From an uncultured Elusimicrobium sp. (GTDB lineage: Bacteria; Elusimicrobiota; Elusimicrobia; Elusimicrobiales; Elusimicrobiaceae): a stretch of DNA of 63,086 nt. Positions 7,113-15,665 of the stretch are shown here, one piece after another; position 1 is the stretch's first letter, and each line of letters opens with the position of its first letter. The stretch lies in the NCBI GenBank assembly GCA_937891135.1, contig CALAFB010000081.1, positions 1 to 63,086 on the forward strand, in the 5' to 3' direction. Below the pieces are notes generated by a model, which was given only the letters and a program-made list of their open reading frames with translations, was not told the DNA's origin and did no database searches. The translations under genes and the position numbers were made by a program.

Positions 7113-7652
7113 TTAATAATTTTCCGGCTTAATCATAAAGTACGCTTGTGGGTGCGCGCAGACGGGGCACACTTCCGGGGCTTTTTCGCCAATGTGTACG
7201 TGTCCGCAGTTGGCACATTCCCACATCACAATGCCGGCTTTTTTGAATACTTCGTTGGTTTCCACGTTGCGCAAGAGTTTGCGGTAGCGTTCTTCGTGCA
7301 TTTTTTCAATTTTGGCTACGGCTTCAAACAAATAAGCTAATTTGTCAAACCCTTCTTCTTTGGCGGTTTTGGCGAATCCGGCATACATATCGGTCCATTC
7401 ATAATTTTCACCCTGGGCGGCATCTAATAGATTATGAGCCGTGGCCGGGATTTCACCATTGTGTAAATATTTGAACCACAATTTGGCGTGTTCTTTTTCG
7501 TTGTTGGCGGTTTCTTCAAAAATTTTAGCAATTTGTACGAATCCTTCTTTTTTGGCTTTAGAAGCATAGTACGTATATTTGTTGCGGGCCTGGGATTCCC
7601 CGGCAAACGCGGTCCATAAGTTTTTTTCGGTTTGAGAGCCTTTAAGTTCCAT
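7113..7652 (-). CDS. rbr: Rubrerythrin
   Basis: A 179-residue rubrerythrin, a non-haem diiron peroxidase that reduces hydrogen peroxide in the cytoplasm of anaerobes. The N-terminal ferritin-like four-helix domain (residues 1-140) contains the diiron ligands in ESQARNKY, ETANNEKEHAKLW and EKMHEERY. The C-terminal rubredoxin-like domain has CANCG and CPVC pairs for an FeS4 centre. Length and layout are those of classical rubrerythrins. It lies 31 bases downstream of the PerR-like gene on the same strand with AGGAGA before the start, so the two are probably co-transcribed and peroxide-controlled. Confidence 0.95.
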   Translation of the reverse strand: MELKGSQTEKNLWTAFAGESQARNKYTYYASKAKKEGFVQIAKIFEETANNEKEHAKLWFKYLHNGEIPATAHNLLDAAQGENYEWTDMYAGFAKTAKEEGFDKLAYLFEAVAKIEKMHEERYRKLLRNVETNEVFKKAGIVMWECANCGHVHIGEKAPEVCPVCAHPQAYFMIKPENY

Positions 7653-7683
7653 AATTTTTATCTCCTATTTACTAAATTTTGCC

Positions 7684-8136
7684 CTATTTGGGGCAGCATT
7701 TTTTACAAATTCCTTTAAATTGTACGTTAATTTGTTTAATTTCCCCCACGTGGCGCGCCGGCAGCGGGCAGGCAATTTGTTCGTTTTCTTGCGGGAAAAT
7801 ATCATACACTTCCCCGCAGCGCGTGCACACAAAATGGCAATGCGGCCGTAAATCCCCGTCAAAGCGTGCCTTGGACGAAAGCCCCACGCGCATCAGAAGC
7901 CCCATATCTTCTAACGAAGCTAAGGTGCGGTAAACGGTATCTAACGACACATTCGGCAACTGCGTGCGTACTTCTTCAAAGACGGTTTCGGCACACGGGT
8001 GCGACGACGAACGGGCCACCGCGCGGAAAATTTCCTGCCGTTGGCGCGTAACACGAAGGCCCAGTTCTTTGCACCGGGTTTCAAAATAGTTTAGCCGCAT
8101 TTGCACGTCGGCAGGTTCCGTAAGGGTTAATAACAT
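7684..8136 (-). CDS. Fur-family peroxide regulator, PerR-like
   Basis: A 150-residue Fur-superfamily repressor. The winged-helix domain (about 20-95) has LGLRVTRQRQEIFRAVARS and SLDTVYRTLASLEDMGLL. The dimerisation domain carries the HCHFVC regulatory metal region and two structural zinc pairs, CTRCG and CKKCC. PerR rather than Fur is inferred from its position directly upstream of rubrerythrin; the Fur/PerR specificity residues cannot be settled from sequence reading alone. AGGAAC precedes the start. A promoter with an overlapping CCTAA...TTAGG symmetry lies upstream at 8151-8188 and may be its own operator. Confidence 0.85.
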   Translation of the reverse strand: MLLTLTEPADVQMRLNYFETRCKELGLRVTRQRQEIFRAVARSSSHPCAETVFEEVRTQLPNVSLDTVYRTLASLEDMGLLMRVGLSSKARFDGDLRPHCHFVCTRCGEVYDIFPQENEQIACPLPARHVGEIKQINVQFKGICKKCCPK

Positions 8137-8150
8137 ATTCGTAACAGTTC

Positions 8151-8188
8151 CTAATAAGTTTAGTATAGCATATTTTAGGAAAAGTCAA
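8151..8188 (-). promoter_or_regulatory. Putative promoter of the PerR-rubrerythrin pair
   Basis: On the minus strand TTGACT (8183-8188), a short 15-base spacer and TATACT (8162-8167). The -10 is embedded in an A+T-rich segment bounded by CCTAA and TTAGG, a possible Fur-type operator for autoregulation. Weakly supported. Confidence 0.4.
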
Positions 8189-8198
8189 ATTTATTTTC

Positions 8199-9581
8199 TT
8201 ACCGCAACGCCGATAAAACTCCCCCCGCCACAGAACATCCCGTTCCGAATAAGAGGGCCGCACTATAGCCGTATATAAACGCATCTTGCGCCGAAAATCC
8301 GTACGTCGTGCAATACCCCTGCACCAACGCAAAAATAGAGACCGACATGGCAATCCCCAAAATCATGCCTACGTTGCGGCATAATGCATTGATACTAGCG
8401 ACCACGCCCAGTTTCCCGCGCGGCGCCGCGCTAACGACGGTATTGTTATTAGGTACTTGAAACGTCCCGCTTCCGGCCCCCATAATTAGCTGCGCCAGCA
8501 CGATATACGAAATACTGGGGGAAGCCCCAATAAACGCAAACATCAAAGTAGAAATCACTAACAGCCCGAACCCGGCTGTTGTTAACACGCGCGCAGGCCA
8601 TTTGGCATTTAGCGTGCCGGAAACCGCACTTGCCACCGCCAGCGTAACGGGGAACGGCATAATTAACAGCCCGATTTTAACGGGGTCTAAGCCCATAATA
8701 TCGGTCAAGTAAAACGGTAATAGTACGGAGTTCGTAAACAGGGCCGTATACCCTAGCGTGGCCACGATACACCCATAGGAAATGGTTTTATTATTAAAAA
8801 GAGAAAGTTCCAAAAACGGGTTTTTTACGGCCATTTCCCGCCGGAAAAATGCCCAACATAACCCTAACGCCACCGCAAACGACAGCAAAATAAAATCGCT
8901 CGTCCAGCCGCGGTCTGCAGCCGTATTTAAAGCGTACAAAAAGATAAAACTGGCCGACGTGTATAAGGCCGCGCCGAGCCAATCCATTTTCACGCGTTTG
9001 CGTGCATTAAAACGCGGGATTAAGTAAATGCCGCGCCATACGCCGATAATGGCAATCGGGATACAAATCCAGAATACGGATTGCCACCCAAACGCTTGAA
9101 TAAGTGCTCCGCCGACGGCCGGCCCGGCGAGGGATCCCCCCGCCACCACCGCGCCAATGGCCCCAAACGCTTTGCCGCGCGAAGGACCGTGAAAAATTTG
9201 TGCGATTAACGCTTGTGACGTAGCCATCATGGCTGACGAGCCAATTCCTTGTATGCCGCGGGCTAGCAGCATCATCGGAAGCGAGTTGGACAACGCCCCA
9301 AAGAGTGCTCCTACGCCAAACGTAATAAACCCGCCCAAATACATCCATTTGCGGCTGTAATTATCGCTCAGTTTGCCAAACACGGGCAGCAAACACGTCA
9401 GCACCAGTAAATAAAAGCTGACAACCAGCTGGATATTTTCCAATGAAACGCCGAACTCAGCCGACATGGTGGGCAGCGCAATATTGACAATTCCCGCCGA
9501 CAAGGTAGACATAAACGTACCGTTTGCAGTAACGGTAAAAATCATCCATTTACGGGATAAACGCGGCGGCCGGAAAGTCAT
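8199..9581 (-). CDS. MFS drug:proton antiporter, DHA2-like
   Basis: A 460-residue major facilitator protein with about 13-14 membrane segments. Visible MFS signatures are GKLSDNYSRKWMYLGG (motif A after the second helix), LARGIQGIGSSAMMATSQ (helix 4, motif B) and a GxxxGPAVGG-type motif C (AGPAVGGALIQ) in helix 5, which marks drug exporters of the 14-span DHA2 group. It should export small toxic compounds using proton motive force. There is no Shine-Dalgarno sequence; a TAAAAT element lies seven bases before the ATG, so the message may be leaderless. It sits between the methyltransferase and PerR genes on the same strand. Confidence 0.88.
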   Translation of the reverse strand: MTFRPPRLSRKWMIFTVTANGTFMSTLSAGIVNIALPTMSAEFGVSLENIQLVVSFYLLVLTCLLPVFGKLSDNYSRKWMYLGGFITFGVGALFGALSNSLPMMLLARGIQGIGSSAMMATSQALIAQIFHGPSRGKAFGAIGAVVAGGSLAGPAVGGALIQAFGWQSVFWICIPIAIIGVWRGIYLIPRFNARKRVKMDWLGAALYTSASFIFLYALNTAADRGWTSDFILLSFAVALGLCWAFFRREMAVKNPFLELSLFNNKTISYGCIVATLGYTALFTNSVLLPFYLTDIMGLDPVKIGLLIMPFPVTLAVASAVSGTLNAKWPARVLTTAGFGLLVISTLMFAFIGASPSISYIVLAQLIMGAGSGTFQVPNNNTVVSAAPRGKLGVVASINALCRNVGMILGIAMSVSIFALVQGYCTTYGFSAQDAFIYGYSAALLFGTGCSVAGGVLSALR

Positions 9582-9604
9582 ATTAGTTATTTTATCATTT
9601 TTAA

Positions 9605-11218
9605 TTAGAAACAGGATTGCACGAGAACGTCGAGTGTCTGTTGTAATGCCGTGATATCTGCGGATGGGGCAGAAGTCTGCAATTGAGCGTATATAGTGCG
9701 TACCAATCTTTCTAATTTGAAGTGCTTTTCGGGTGAAATTTTAGGAATTGGTACTTGTTTTAAAGGCGTACTGTATAGTTCCAATAACTCTCCTTTGCGT
9801 TTGCCGTAGGTTTGCAGCCACATCAAAATCGGGGCCGAATTGAGTAGCCCCAGTAAACTCCACAACGTATAGGGTGGTTTGGGGTTGGTAATAAAATACA
9901 CGTCGCTGCTGGCGTACCAGGAGCCGTTACTATAGGCCGCTTTTACCGTAGGGGCCCGTTGCGGTAAAATGAGTTTTTCCCCCTCAAAATTAAGTTTGCG
10001 CCGCACAGAGCCAAACCAAAATTTCCCTTGCGCCAGTTGTTTATCAATACCGTTATTATTTTGTTTGCGCGTAAGTAATTTGTCTTTAAACGCTGCTAAG
10101 TGCGCGAGTAAATGCGGGTATTGTTGCACCTCTAAGTCCCGGTCGCCCGGATAGAAAAAATCAATCAGCCATAGGTGTGGTTGTGTATGGGGCACATAGG
10201 CAGCAATATCCGAATTTTTAAAAAATGGTTTTAACTTCGCACATTCTTTTTGTGTGAGCGGTAGGGCGTTTTTTTGTTCCTCTGTTAAAATAAAAGCCCG
10301 GTCGCATCCAGTCATTAGCCCGGTAGAGATGTGGGCCACTTCCCCTAGTGTGTGCGGGGCGCGTGCCATACGGGTTAATAATCCGGTATTTTCTGCGTTA
10401 GGACGGGTGTGTAAACATAAATCCGGACCATAAAATAACTGATTGGGTAAAACTTCAGCCGGAGAATGTTCCCCCACCCGGCAAGGCACGGCAGTTTGCC
10501 CGCGTGTAAAAACACTTAGTAAAATATGCGGGTCGGCCTCTTTGAATAACCGTTGGTTTTCAAAATTGATAAGCCGCAAGAAAGTAGCGTTTTGCTGTAA
10601 TGTGCGGCGTAGCATTTGCCCACCGGCTGCTGTGGCAAAATACGGGGTGGTAATGAACCCGGCTAGCCCATTCGGTTTTAATATACGCAAGGCTAAATAA
10701 AAAAAGTAATAGAGTAAATCATTCTTGGGGGTAACATAGTGTTGCCAAAGCGGGTTTTGGCGGAGTTTTTGAAAAATTGCTGCGTGCCCTTTTTGCCCGA
10801 TATACGGGGGATTTGCAAGTATCATATCAAATCCGTCCGGTGCAAATTTTTCTAGGACGGATTTCCCGTTTGTTTCTGCTAGCGCATCCCCGCAGTAAAG
10901 GTGGTTTGGCGGCAGGGGTAAAGCGGACAAGGCCCGGGCAGAAATATCGGCTGCATATAGTTGGCGGGCTAAAATATCTTCATAAATGGCTTGCTTGGGA
11001 ATACCGGGTTCCTGGCGGGCCCGTAAGGCTGCTAATTGCTGGGCAAACGGTAGTAATAACCCCCCTTCCCCGGCGGCGGGGTCTAATACGGTAAGGGATT
11101 TTAGGTTTGTTTCCGGCGGTAGACAGGCCAATACTTCGCGTGCAAGTAACCGGGCCAGCGGCGCAGGTGTATAAAACGCCCCGGTTTGCTTTTGAAGTTG
11201 TTGGCAGACAGGCAGCAT
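9605..11218 (-). CDS. N6-adenine DNA methyltransferase, TaqI/Eco57I type, solitary
   Basis: A 537-residue class I SAM-dependent DNA adenine methyltransferase. Motif X is GAFYTP near residue 13, motif I is LDPAAGEGGLL (about 45-55), and the catalytic motif IV is NPPY (about 136). The C-terminal half, with SSDVYFITNP and LLGLLNSAPI, resembles TaqI-type target recognition domains. There is no nuclease domain in the protein and no restriction gene beside it, so it is a solitary methylase or the partner of a distant enzyme. No ribosome site is seen; TATAAT lies six bases before the ATG, suggesting a leaderless transcript. It starts 21 bases after the upstream secreted protein. Confidence 0.88.
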   Translation of the reverse strand: MLPVCQQLQKQTGAFYTPAPLARLLAREVLACLPPETNLKSLTVLDPAAGEGGLLLPFAQQLAALRARQEPGIPKQAIYEDILARQLYAADISARALSALPLPPNHLYCGDALAETNGKSVLEKFAPDGFDMILANPPYIGQKGHAAIFQKLRQNPLWQHYVTPKNDLLYYFFYLALRILKPNGLAGFITTPYFATAAGGQMLRRTLQQNATFLRLINFENQRLFKEADPHILLSVFTRGQTAVPCRVGEHSPAEVLPNQLFYGPDLCLHTRPNAENTGLLTRMARAPHTLGEVAHISTGLMTGCDRAFILTEEQKNALPLTQKECAKLKPFFKNSDIAAYVPHTQPHLWLIDFFYPGDRDLEVQQYPHLLAHLAAFKDKLLTRKQNNNGIDKQLAQGKFWFGSVRRKLNFEGEKLILPQRAPTVKAAYSNGSWYASSDVYFITNPKPPYTLWSLLGLLNSAPILMWLQTYGKRKGELLELYSTPLKQVPIPKISPEKHFKLERLVRTIYAQLQTSAPSADITALQQTLDVLVQSCF

Positions 11219-11239
11219 ACCTACATTATAGAAAAGTTC

Positions 11240-12709
11240 TCACTCGGGCGAAAATGATTTGTGCCATTGTTGGTACATTTGGCGTAAATGTTCCAATTTC
11301 GGGTTTGTATATACCGTCGGAGCACTTAAAATAGCTGCGGTGGTTTGGGATTTCTCGGTTTTAGGGGAATGGTTTTGTACATACCAATCTATTTGTTTGG
11401 CCAACATAATTTCTTCATACATGTTCTTTGTATAAGGGGGTTGCCACGCTAATTGTTCGGGCCACCGGGAATGACACAAAATCCAAGTGTTTAGTGGGTC
11501 TACACAATCGTAAGAAGGGTCCGGGCTCCAATTTTCTAATTGGTAGGTAAGGGAAGTGATGGGCGGGTAAGGCCCTGTCAATTCAATTTCTTTAAGAAGC
11601 GTTTCTTGGATATACTGGATTTCATTTCTGTCAAACTTAGCAAATATGACTTGTAAGCCGGCAGCTCCTTTATCCTTCCAGGTAGTATAAATTAAATTGA
11701 TAAGTCCGGGATATTCTTGTTGAACTTGAGTTACATTTTGATAAAAAATATCTTGTTGCATTTCTGAAAGCGTACATTTTCCTAACGATTTATTTTTAGG
11801 CAAAGCAGCAGGCCATTGGTTATTGTCTATTAGAAAAGTCAACAAACGCATGGTAATTTTTTTGACTGTCGTTGCGGGTAAAGGAGCCGTTTTGTTTTCT
11901 GCAATGGTAGGATTTGGCAATACTTGTTGCCGCCCGGTACTAGGGTCAAGTGGCAGGGAAGAAGACACATAAAAATTTTTAGTTTGTTTGGGCGGGAAAA
12001 GCGGACCGTGAGTTTCTTCGGAAACAGAGGTCGGTTCTTGGGGAACGGGTTGGCTTTGAACAGCGTCATAAGAAGGGTCATAATAGGCCCGTATATAACG
12101 AAGGTGCTCAATGAGTTCGGCGGGAATGGACGTCCGACGGCCATTTAGTACATTATTAAAATAAGTGGCCAATTCTATTTCGGCCTCTTCTTCTTGCGTA
12201 AGGGAACGGCCTTCGTGCACAATAGTTTCGCGCGGCCAAGGGTGGGTACTAAGCCAGCGGTTCAGTTGCTCTAGCATAAATAAATAATTACGGTGCGGAG
12301 CATAGTGGTTTTTTAGATTTTCTAATTCTTCCCGTATAAGCGGGGGCGTAGGAGAATTTTTTCTCAGCATATAGCGTACGGAATTGGCTAAATGCACTTC
12401 TTGCATTTGGGCCGGTGTATATTGGGTATACGGAATTAATTGCCCGTTTTCAGCAATTACGGTGCGTGGGAAACGGTTATATTCTGTGGTAAATTTGTGG
12501 GTAAGCAAAAGGGTTCGTTCTGCCTGGGGAAAAGCAGCTAATTGCCGGGAAGCTTGTAATTGGACAAATGGCTGGCGGGTAAGGGCCACATCTAACGGAA
12601 CGGTAAAAGCGGCCGGGTTTAAATGTATGGCGCGTAGGCCGCGCGCGGGGTTAGCAAAGGCTGCACAGGTAGTAAGTAACGCTAAAAACAGCAGTAAAAA
12701 TTTTTTCAT
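11240..12709 (-). CDS. Secreted protein with about four WP-containing internal repeats
   Basis: A 489-residue protein with signal peptide MKKFLLLFLALLTTCAAFA. Four divergent repeats of about 45 residues can be seen, each with an aromatic-x-x-(F/W)P turn (FP at 80-81, WP at 158-159, 299-300 and 416-417) followed by an acidic helix, most clearly EEAEIELATYFNN, EEIMLAKQIDWYV and QMQEVHLANSVRY. A Pro-rich linker covers 220-280. The repeats resemble no domain I can name. It is expected in the periplasm or at the surface. No ribosome site is seen before ATG 12709. It lies upstream of the methyltransferase gene on the same strand, possibly only by read-through. Confidence 0.72.
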   Translation of the reverse strand: MKKFLLLFLALLTTCAAFANPARGLRAIHLNPAAFTVPLDVALTRQPFVQLQASRQLAAFPQAERTLLLTHKFTTEYNRFPRTVIAENGQLIPYTQYTPAQMQEVHLANSVRYMLRKNSPTPPLIREELENLKNHYAPHRNYLFMLEQLNRWLSTHPWPRETIVHEGRSLTQEEEAEIELATYFNNVLNGRRTSIPAELIEHLRYIRAYYDPSYDAVQSQPVPQEPTSVSEETHGPLFPPKQTKNFYVSSSLPLDPSTGRQQVLPNPTIAENKTAPLPATTVKKITMRLLTFLIDNNQWPAALPKNKSLGKCTLSEMQQDIFYQNVTQVQQEYPGLINLIYTTWKDKGAAGLQVIFAKFDRNEIQYIQETLLKEIELTGPYPPITSLTYQLENWSPDPSYDCVDPLNTWILCHSRWPEQLAWQPPYTKNMYEEIMLAKQIDWYVQNHSPKTEKSQTTAAILSAPTVYTNPKLEHLRQMYQQWHKSFSPE

Positions 12710-12742
12710 ACTTATAGTTTAAAATTTAGCAGTTGCCCACCG

Positions 12743-12761
12743 CCAGGGTCTAAAGACCTAT
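12743..12761. repeat. Short intergenic repeat, copy 2
   Basis: CCAGGGTCTAAAGACCTAT, one mismatch from the element at 86-104. Here GGTC-TAAA-GACC is a perfect 4-bp palindrome with a 4-base loop. It lies 34 bases upstream of the WP-repeat protein gene. Confidence 0.5.
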
Positions 12762-12838
12762 GGAGCAAGGGCCTTTTGGGGAAAAGTAACGATTGCGAAT
12801 GTACGTGCCAAAACGATAACAGTTATCAAACAACTGTA

Positions 12839-12867
12839 TTGTTTTTAGGGGGCTTTTTTATTATACT
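12839..12867 (+). promoter_or_regulatory. Promoter of pilin leader B
   Basis: TTGTTT (12839-12844), 17 bases, TATACT (12862-12867). The downstream bases TATAGGTACAATTTTAT match leaders A and C almost exactly. Confidence 0.7.
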
Positions 12868-12873
12868 ATAGGT

Positions 12874-13138
12874 ACAATTTTATCTGTTTTTGAAATCCTA
12901 TGCGGAATAGGAATGCTTTGTAGAAATACAAACTTATCAGGTTCAAGAACGGTCGTTATAGGCAGAAAATATGAAGGGGTTGCTCCCGACGTATTTTCTG
13001 CCGAATGTATCACATATTGTATGGAATACTGCGGCTGTTTATGACTAAGTGCACCTGATAAGACCTAGCATATTCAGCCGTTTTTGTTTGGGTTTCATAA
13101 GCAGAGAAATTGAAATTAAATAGTGAATGGAGACAATT
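12874..13138 (+). ncRNA. Pilin leader RNA B: pseudoknotted structured 5' region
   Basis: The same architecture as leader A with different helix sequences. P0 is TCCTAT (12896-12901)/ATAGGA (12907-12912). P1 is CTTATCAGGT (12933-12942)/ACCTGATAAG (13053-13062). P2 is GGCAGAAAATA (12961-12971)/TATTTTCTGCC (12992-13002), followed by GAATGT (13003-13008). P3 is CATA (13013-13016)/TATG (13020-13023). The pseudoknot is CGGCTG (13032-13037)/CAGCCG (13075-13080), extended by a G-T wobble. AAATTGAAATTA lies between the pseudoknot and the ribosome site. The perfect pairing of copy-specific strands is the main evidence. Confidence 0.7.
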
Positions 13139-13660
13139 ATGCAAAAAGAAAGAAAAGAGGGGTTTACCCTTATTGAGTTGTTAGTAGTAGTGCTGATTAT
13201 TGGCATTTTGGCCGCCGTGGCGTTGCCGCAATACCAGAAAGCGGTGTTTAAAAGCCGTGTATCTGCGGAAGTTGCGGTGCTGGACTCCCTGTATCCATTT
13301 GTTGAGTCATGCTATTTGGAAAAACAGGATATGAACCAATGTAGCATGGCGGATTTGGGAGTGGCGGATGCGAGTATAAGCGGGGTATATCAGAACGGAG
13401 TTATTAATGGCAGGATCACAAATACGTATAGTGTCAATGAAATTCCTACACCTGTGGTATATTCAATTCATGGGATGCCGCCGTATGCGGATGAAATGGG
13501 GGATTTTACTTTGCTAAAAAGTAAGTATGGGTTAGCATGTGTGGCAGACGCACCGCCAGCCGGGCAGGATATTTTGTTGGAGGAATGTAAAAAAGCGGGG
13601 TTTACAAAAACGTGTGATACGGTGTTTGACGGTTGGGAAGGTGTGATGTTGTGCCAATAA
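13139..13660 (+). CDS. Type IV pilin-like protein (leader B)
   Basis: A 173-residue prepilin. The leader peptide MQKERKEG precedes FTLIELLVVVLIIGILAAVA, the class III signal with Glu at +5, and PQYQKAVFKSRV. The C-terminal domain is variable, with five Cys (CYLEKQDMNQC, C-terminal C residues) typical of disulfide-stabilised pilin heads. The ATG at 13139 is preferred over the in-frame ATG at 13127 because the latter is part of the ATGGAG ribosome site; this also matches the spacing in leaders A and C. Single gene with a following hairpin. Confidence 0.9.
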   Translation: MQKERKEGFTLIELLVVVLIIGILAAVALPQYQKAVFKSRVSAEVAVLDSLYPFVESCYLEKQDMNQCSMADLGVADASISGVYQNGVINGRITNTYSVNEIPTPVVYSIHGMPPYADEMGDFTLLKSKYGLACVADAPPAGQDILLEECKKAGFTKTCDTVFDGWEGVMLCQ

Positions 13661-13685
13661 ACTAGCCAGATGTGCTACAAAATGG

Positions 13686-13712
13686 AAACCCCAAAAAATT
13701 GTTTTGGGGTTT
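13686..13712. terminator. Terminator after pilin B
   Basis: A perfect 11-bp stem, AAACCCCAAAA (13686-13696) / TTTTGGGGTTT (13702-13712). It lies just past the pilin stop. Confidence 0.75.
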
Positions 13713-13893
13713 CTGCGTAAAATAGTACTTCACCGCAGTGCAAGTGCCGTCCGCAACATTACCGCAGGAAGTAGACGAGAAGATGATTTTTCTGAACCGA
13801 GCCCAGTTTGGCGGGAAAAGTTGGGCGTGTAGGCGCAGCCGGGGAACCGCTAAATGCAATGGTTTTGGAAAATGGTATTACCAAAAAGCAACG
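13713..13893. other. Gene-free stretch between two CCCCAAAA-type hairpins
   Basis: About 180 bases lie between two terminator hairpins that share the CCCCAAAA core. The stretch is more GC-rich than other spacers and partly open in several frames, but has no start with a ribosome site and no recognised product. It may be a remnant or duplicated 3' end; nothing firm can be said. Confidence 0.3.
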
Positions 13894-13920
13894 CACCCCA
13901 AAACAGTATGTTTTGGGGTG
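13894..13920 (-). terminator. Terminator of the PPi-PFK gene
   Basis: A perfect 12-bp stem, CACCCCAAAACA (13894-13905) / TGTTTTGGGGTG (13909-13920), with a 3-base loop. A moderately T-rich segment follows on the minus strand. Confidence 0.7.
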
Positions 13921-13957
13921 TGTGTTAAAGCGAAACTTCTCACAGAGAGATAGTTCT

Positions 13958-15634
13958 TTATTTTACTTTCTTGCCGGCTTCCAGCTGAAGCGTCACGGTG
14001 GTAATATCCGTTACGACCGCCGGACCAAAGAACTGAATCGGGCCCGGGAAGACAAACTGGTCTTGTTCTGCCCACACCGTGCGCACTTTGGACAAATACG
14101 CAAACGGTTTGCCTTTCAGTTCCACCAGGGCTTTTTTGATGACCGGTTTTTCTTTGCCTTTGCGCCGTTCAATGTTCATCATCATGGTAAGCGGCACGCC
14201 GCCACATTGCCAATCGGCGGCTTTTTTGGTCAACGATTTGACGGACGACAAATATCCCGTGCATTTATTGAGCGCGAGCACGGCTGCGTTGTAACCGAGT
14301 GCATAGGTATAGTTAGCGTCAAACGTAGACGGAACTCCGCAGCGGCCTTCGTAGCCAAAGAAATGCGTAATAGCCGCAAATTTACCGGTGTATTTACCTG
14401 CTTTTTTGAGTTCGGCCAGGCGGGTTTTAATCATTTCCACCAACAGTTTTTCCGTCTCAATTAAAGACACTTGCACGTTGCCGTGCGGGTCGCGGTCCAA
14501 CATCAGTTGGCTGGAAATCCCGGCAGGGAGCGATTTCATTAAATCCGTCAATTTTTTGGGCAGTTTGCCTAAAATAAATTGCTTTTTCTCATCAATGGTA
14601 GAGAGTTTGGCGAGATCTTTTTCATAGTCGGCCAGGCCGTCGTTTAGCGCACTAATAAGTTCTTTCATTTCCGGAATAAACTCAATGAGCCCTTCCGGCA
14701 CCAGTACAATGCCGTAGTTTTTGCCGGCTTTGGCACGTTTGGCAATCAAATCTGCCAGTTGGTTTACCACTTGGCCAAGCGTCATTTTTTTGGCTAGTAC
14801 TTCTTCGCCGATTAAAACGGCATTGGGGTGTGTTTTAAACGCTACTTCCAACGTAATGTGCGACGCGCTGCGCCCCATTAAACGCACAAAGTGCCAGTAC
14901 TTGCGGGCGGAGTTCATATCGCGCTCAATGTTGCCGACGAGTTCGGCATAAATTTTAGTAGCCGTATCAAACCCGAAGGACGTTTCAATATGTTCGTTTT
15001 TAAGGTCGCCGTCAATGGTTTTCGGCACGCCGATAACGGCAATATCCACGCCTTGTTGTTTTAAATATTCGGCAATTACGCAGGCGTTGGTGTTGGAGTC
15101 GTCCCCCCCCACTACCACAAGCGCGTCCATTTTGTTTTTTAGAAGGTTATTTTTGGCGGCGGCTAATTGTTCGGCCGTCTCAATTTTCGTGCGGCCGGAT
15201 TGGATTAAATCAAACCCGCCCGTGTTGCGGTAGTCCTTCATCAAAGCAGGCGTAATTTCTACAAATTTGTTGTCTACAATGCCGCTGGGGCCGCCTAAAA
15301 ACCCAAAAAGTTTATTTTTGGAATTGGCTTTTTTAAGGCCGTCTAATAAACCGCCGATGACGTTATGTCCGCCCGGGGCTTGCCCGCCGGAAAGCACCAC
15401 GCCCACGCGCACGGCCTTTTTGCAAACGGCTTGGTTGTTGCCTTTTACAAAGGTTACGGCCGGAAGTCCGTAGGTGTTAGGGAAGATTTTTTTGACGGTG
15501 GCCTGGTCGGCTACGGATTTAGTGGCTTTGCCGAATTTCGGTTTTACGTAGGCCGGGCCTTTTTTTAGAATATTGGGCAGAACGGGTTGAAATTTAGCGC
15601 GTTCTTGTTGTAACTGCGAACAAACTTTGGGCAT
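13958..15634 (-). CDS. pfp: Diphosphate-fructose-6-phosphate 1-phosphotransferase (PPi-PFK)
   Basis: A 558-residue phosphofructokinase of the long, plant-beta-like clade. It phosphorylates fructose 6-phosphate reversibly in the cytoplasm using pyrophosphate instead of ATP. Visible motifs are the N-terminal SGGQAPGGHN phosphate-binding loop, GGDDSN (the second Asp excludes ATP and is diagnostic for PPi use), PKTIDGDL with the catalytic Asp, MGRSASH and the FFGYEGRC substrate loop. AAGGAGGGG precedes the start. It fits an anaerobic, PPi-sparing glycolysis with the GAPDH and pyruvate kinase in this window. A TATAAT in the loop of the upstream pilin terminator may be its -10. Confidence 0.96.
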   Translation of the reverse strand: MPKVCSQLQQERAKFQPVLPNILKKGPAYVKPKFGKATKSVADQATVKKIFPNTYGLPAVTFVKGNNQAVCKKAVRVGVVLSGGQAPGGHNVIGGLLDGLKKANSKNKLFGFLGGPSGIVDNKFVEITPALMKDYRNTGGFDLIQSGRTKIETAEQLAAAKNNLLKNKMDALVVVGGDDSNTNACVIAEYLKQQGVDIAVIGVPKTIDGDLKNEHIETSFGFDTATKIYAELVGNIERDMNSARKYWHFVRLMGRSASHITLEVAFKTHPNAVLIGEEVLAKKMTLGQVVNQLADLIAKRAKAGKNYGIVLVPEGLIEFIPEMKELISALNDGLADYEKDLAKLSTIDEKKQFILGKLPKKLTDLMKSLPAGISSQLMLDRDPHGNVQVSLIETEKLLVEMIKTRLAELKKAGKYTGKFAAITHFFGYEGRCGVPSTFDANYTYALGYNAAVLALNKCTGYLSSVKSLTKKAADWQCGGVPLTMMMNIERRKGKEKPVIKKALVELKGKPFAYLSKVRTVWAEQDQFVFPGPIQFFGPAVVTDITTVTLQLEAGKKVK

Positions 15635-15665
15635 AGTACCCCTCCTTGCAAATACAAATAAAAAG

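Noticed and set aside
13808..14464. A 218-codon plus-strand open frame running into pfp
   Set aside because: Most of it is antisense to PPi-PFK and it crosses the pfp terminator; no start signals.
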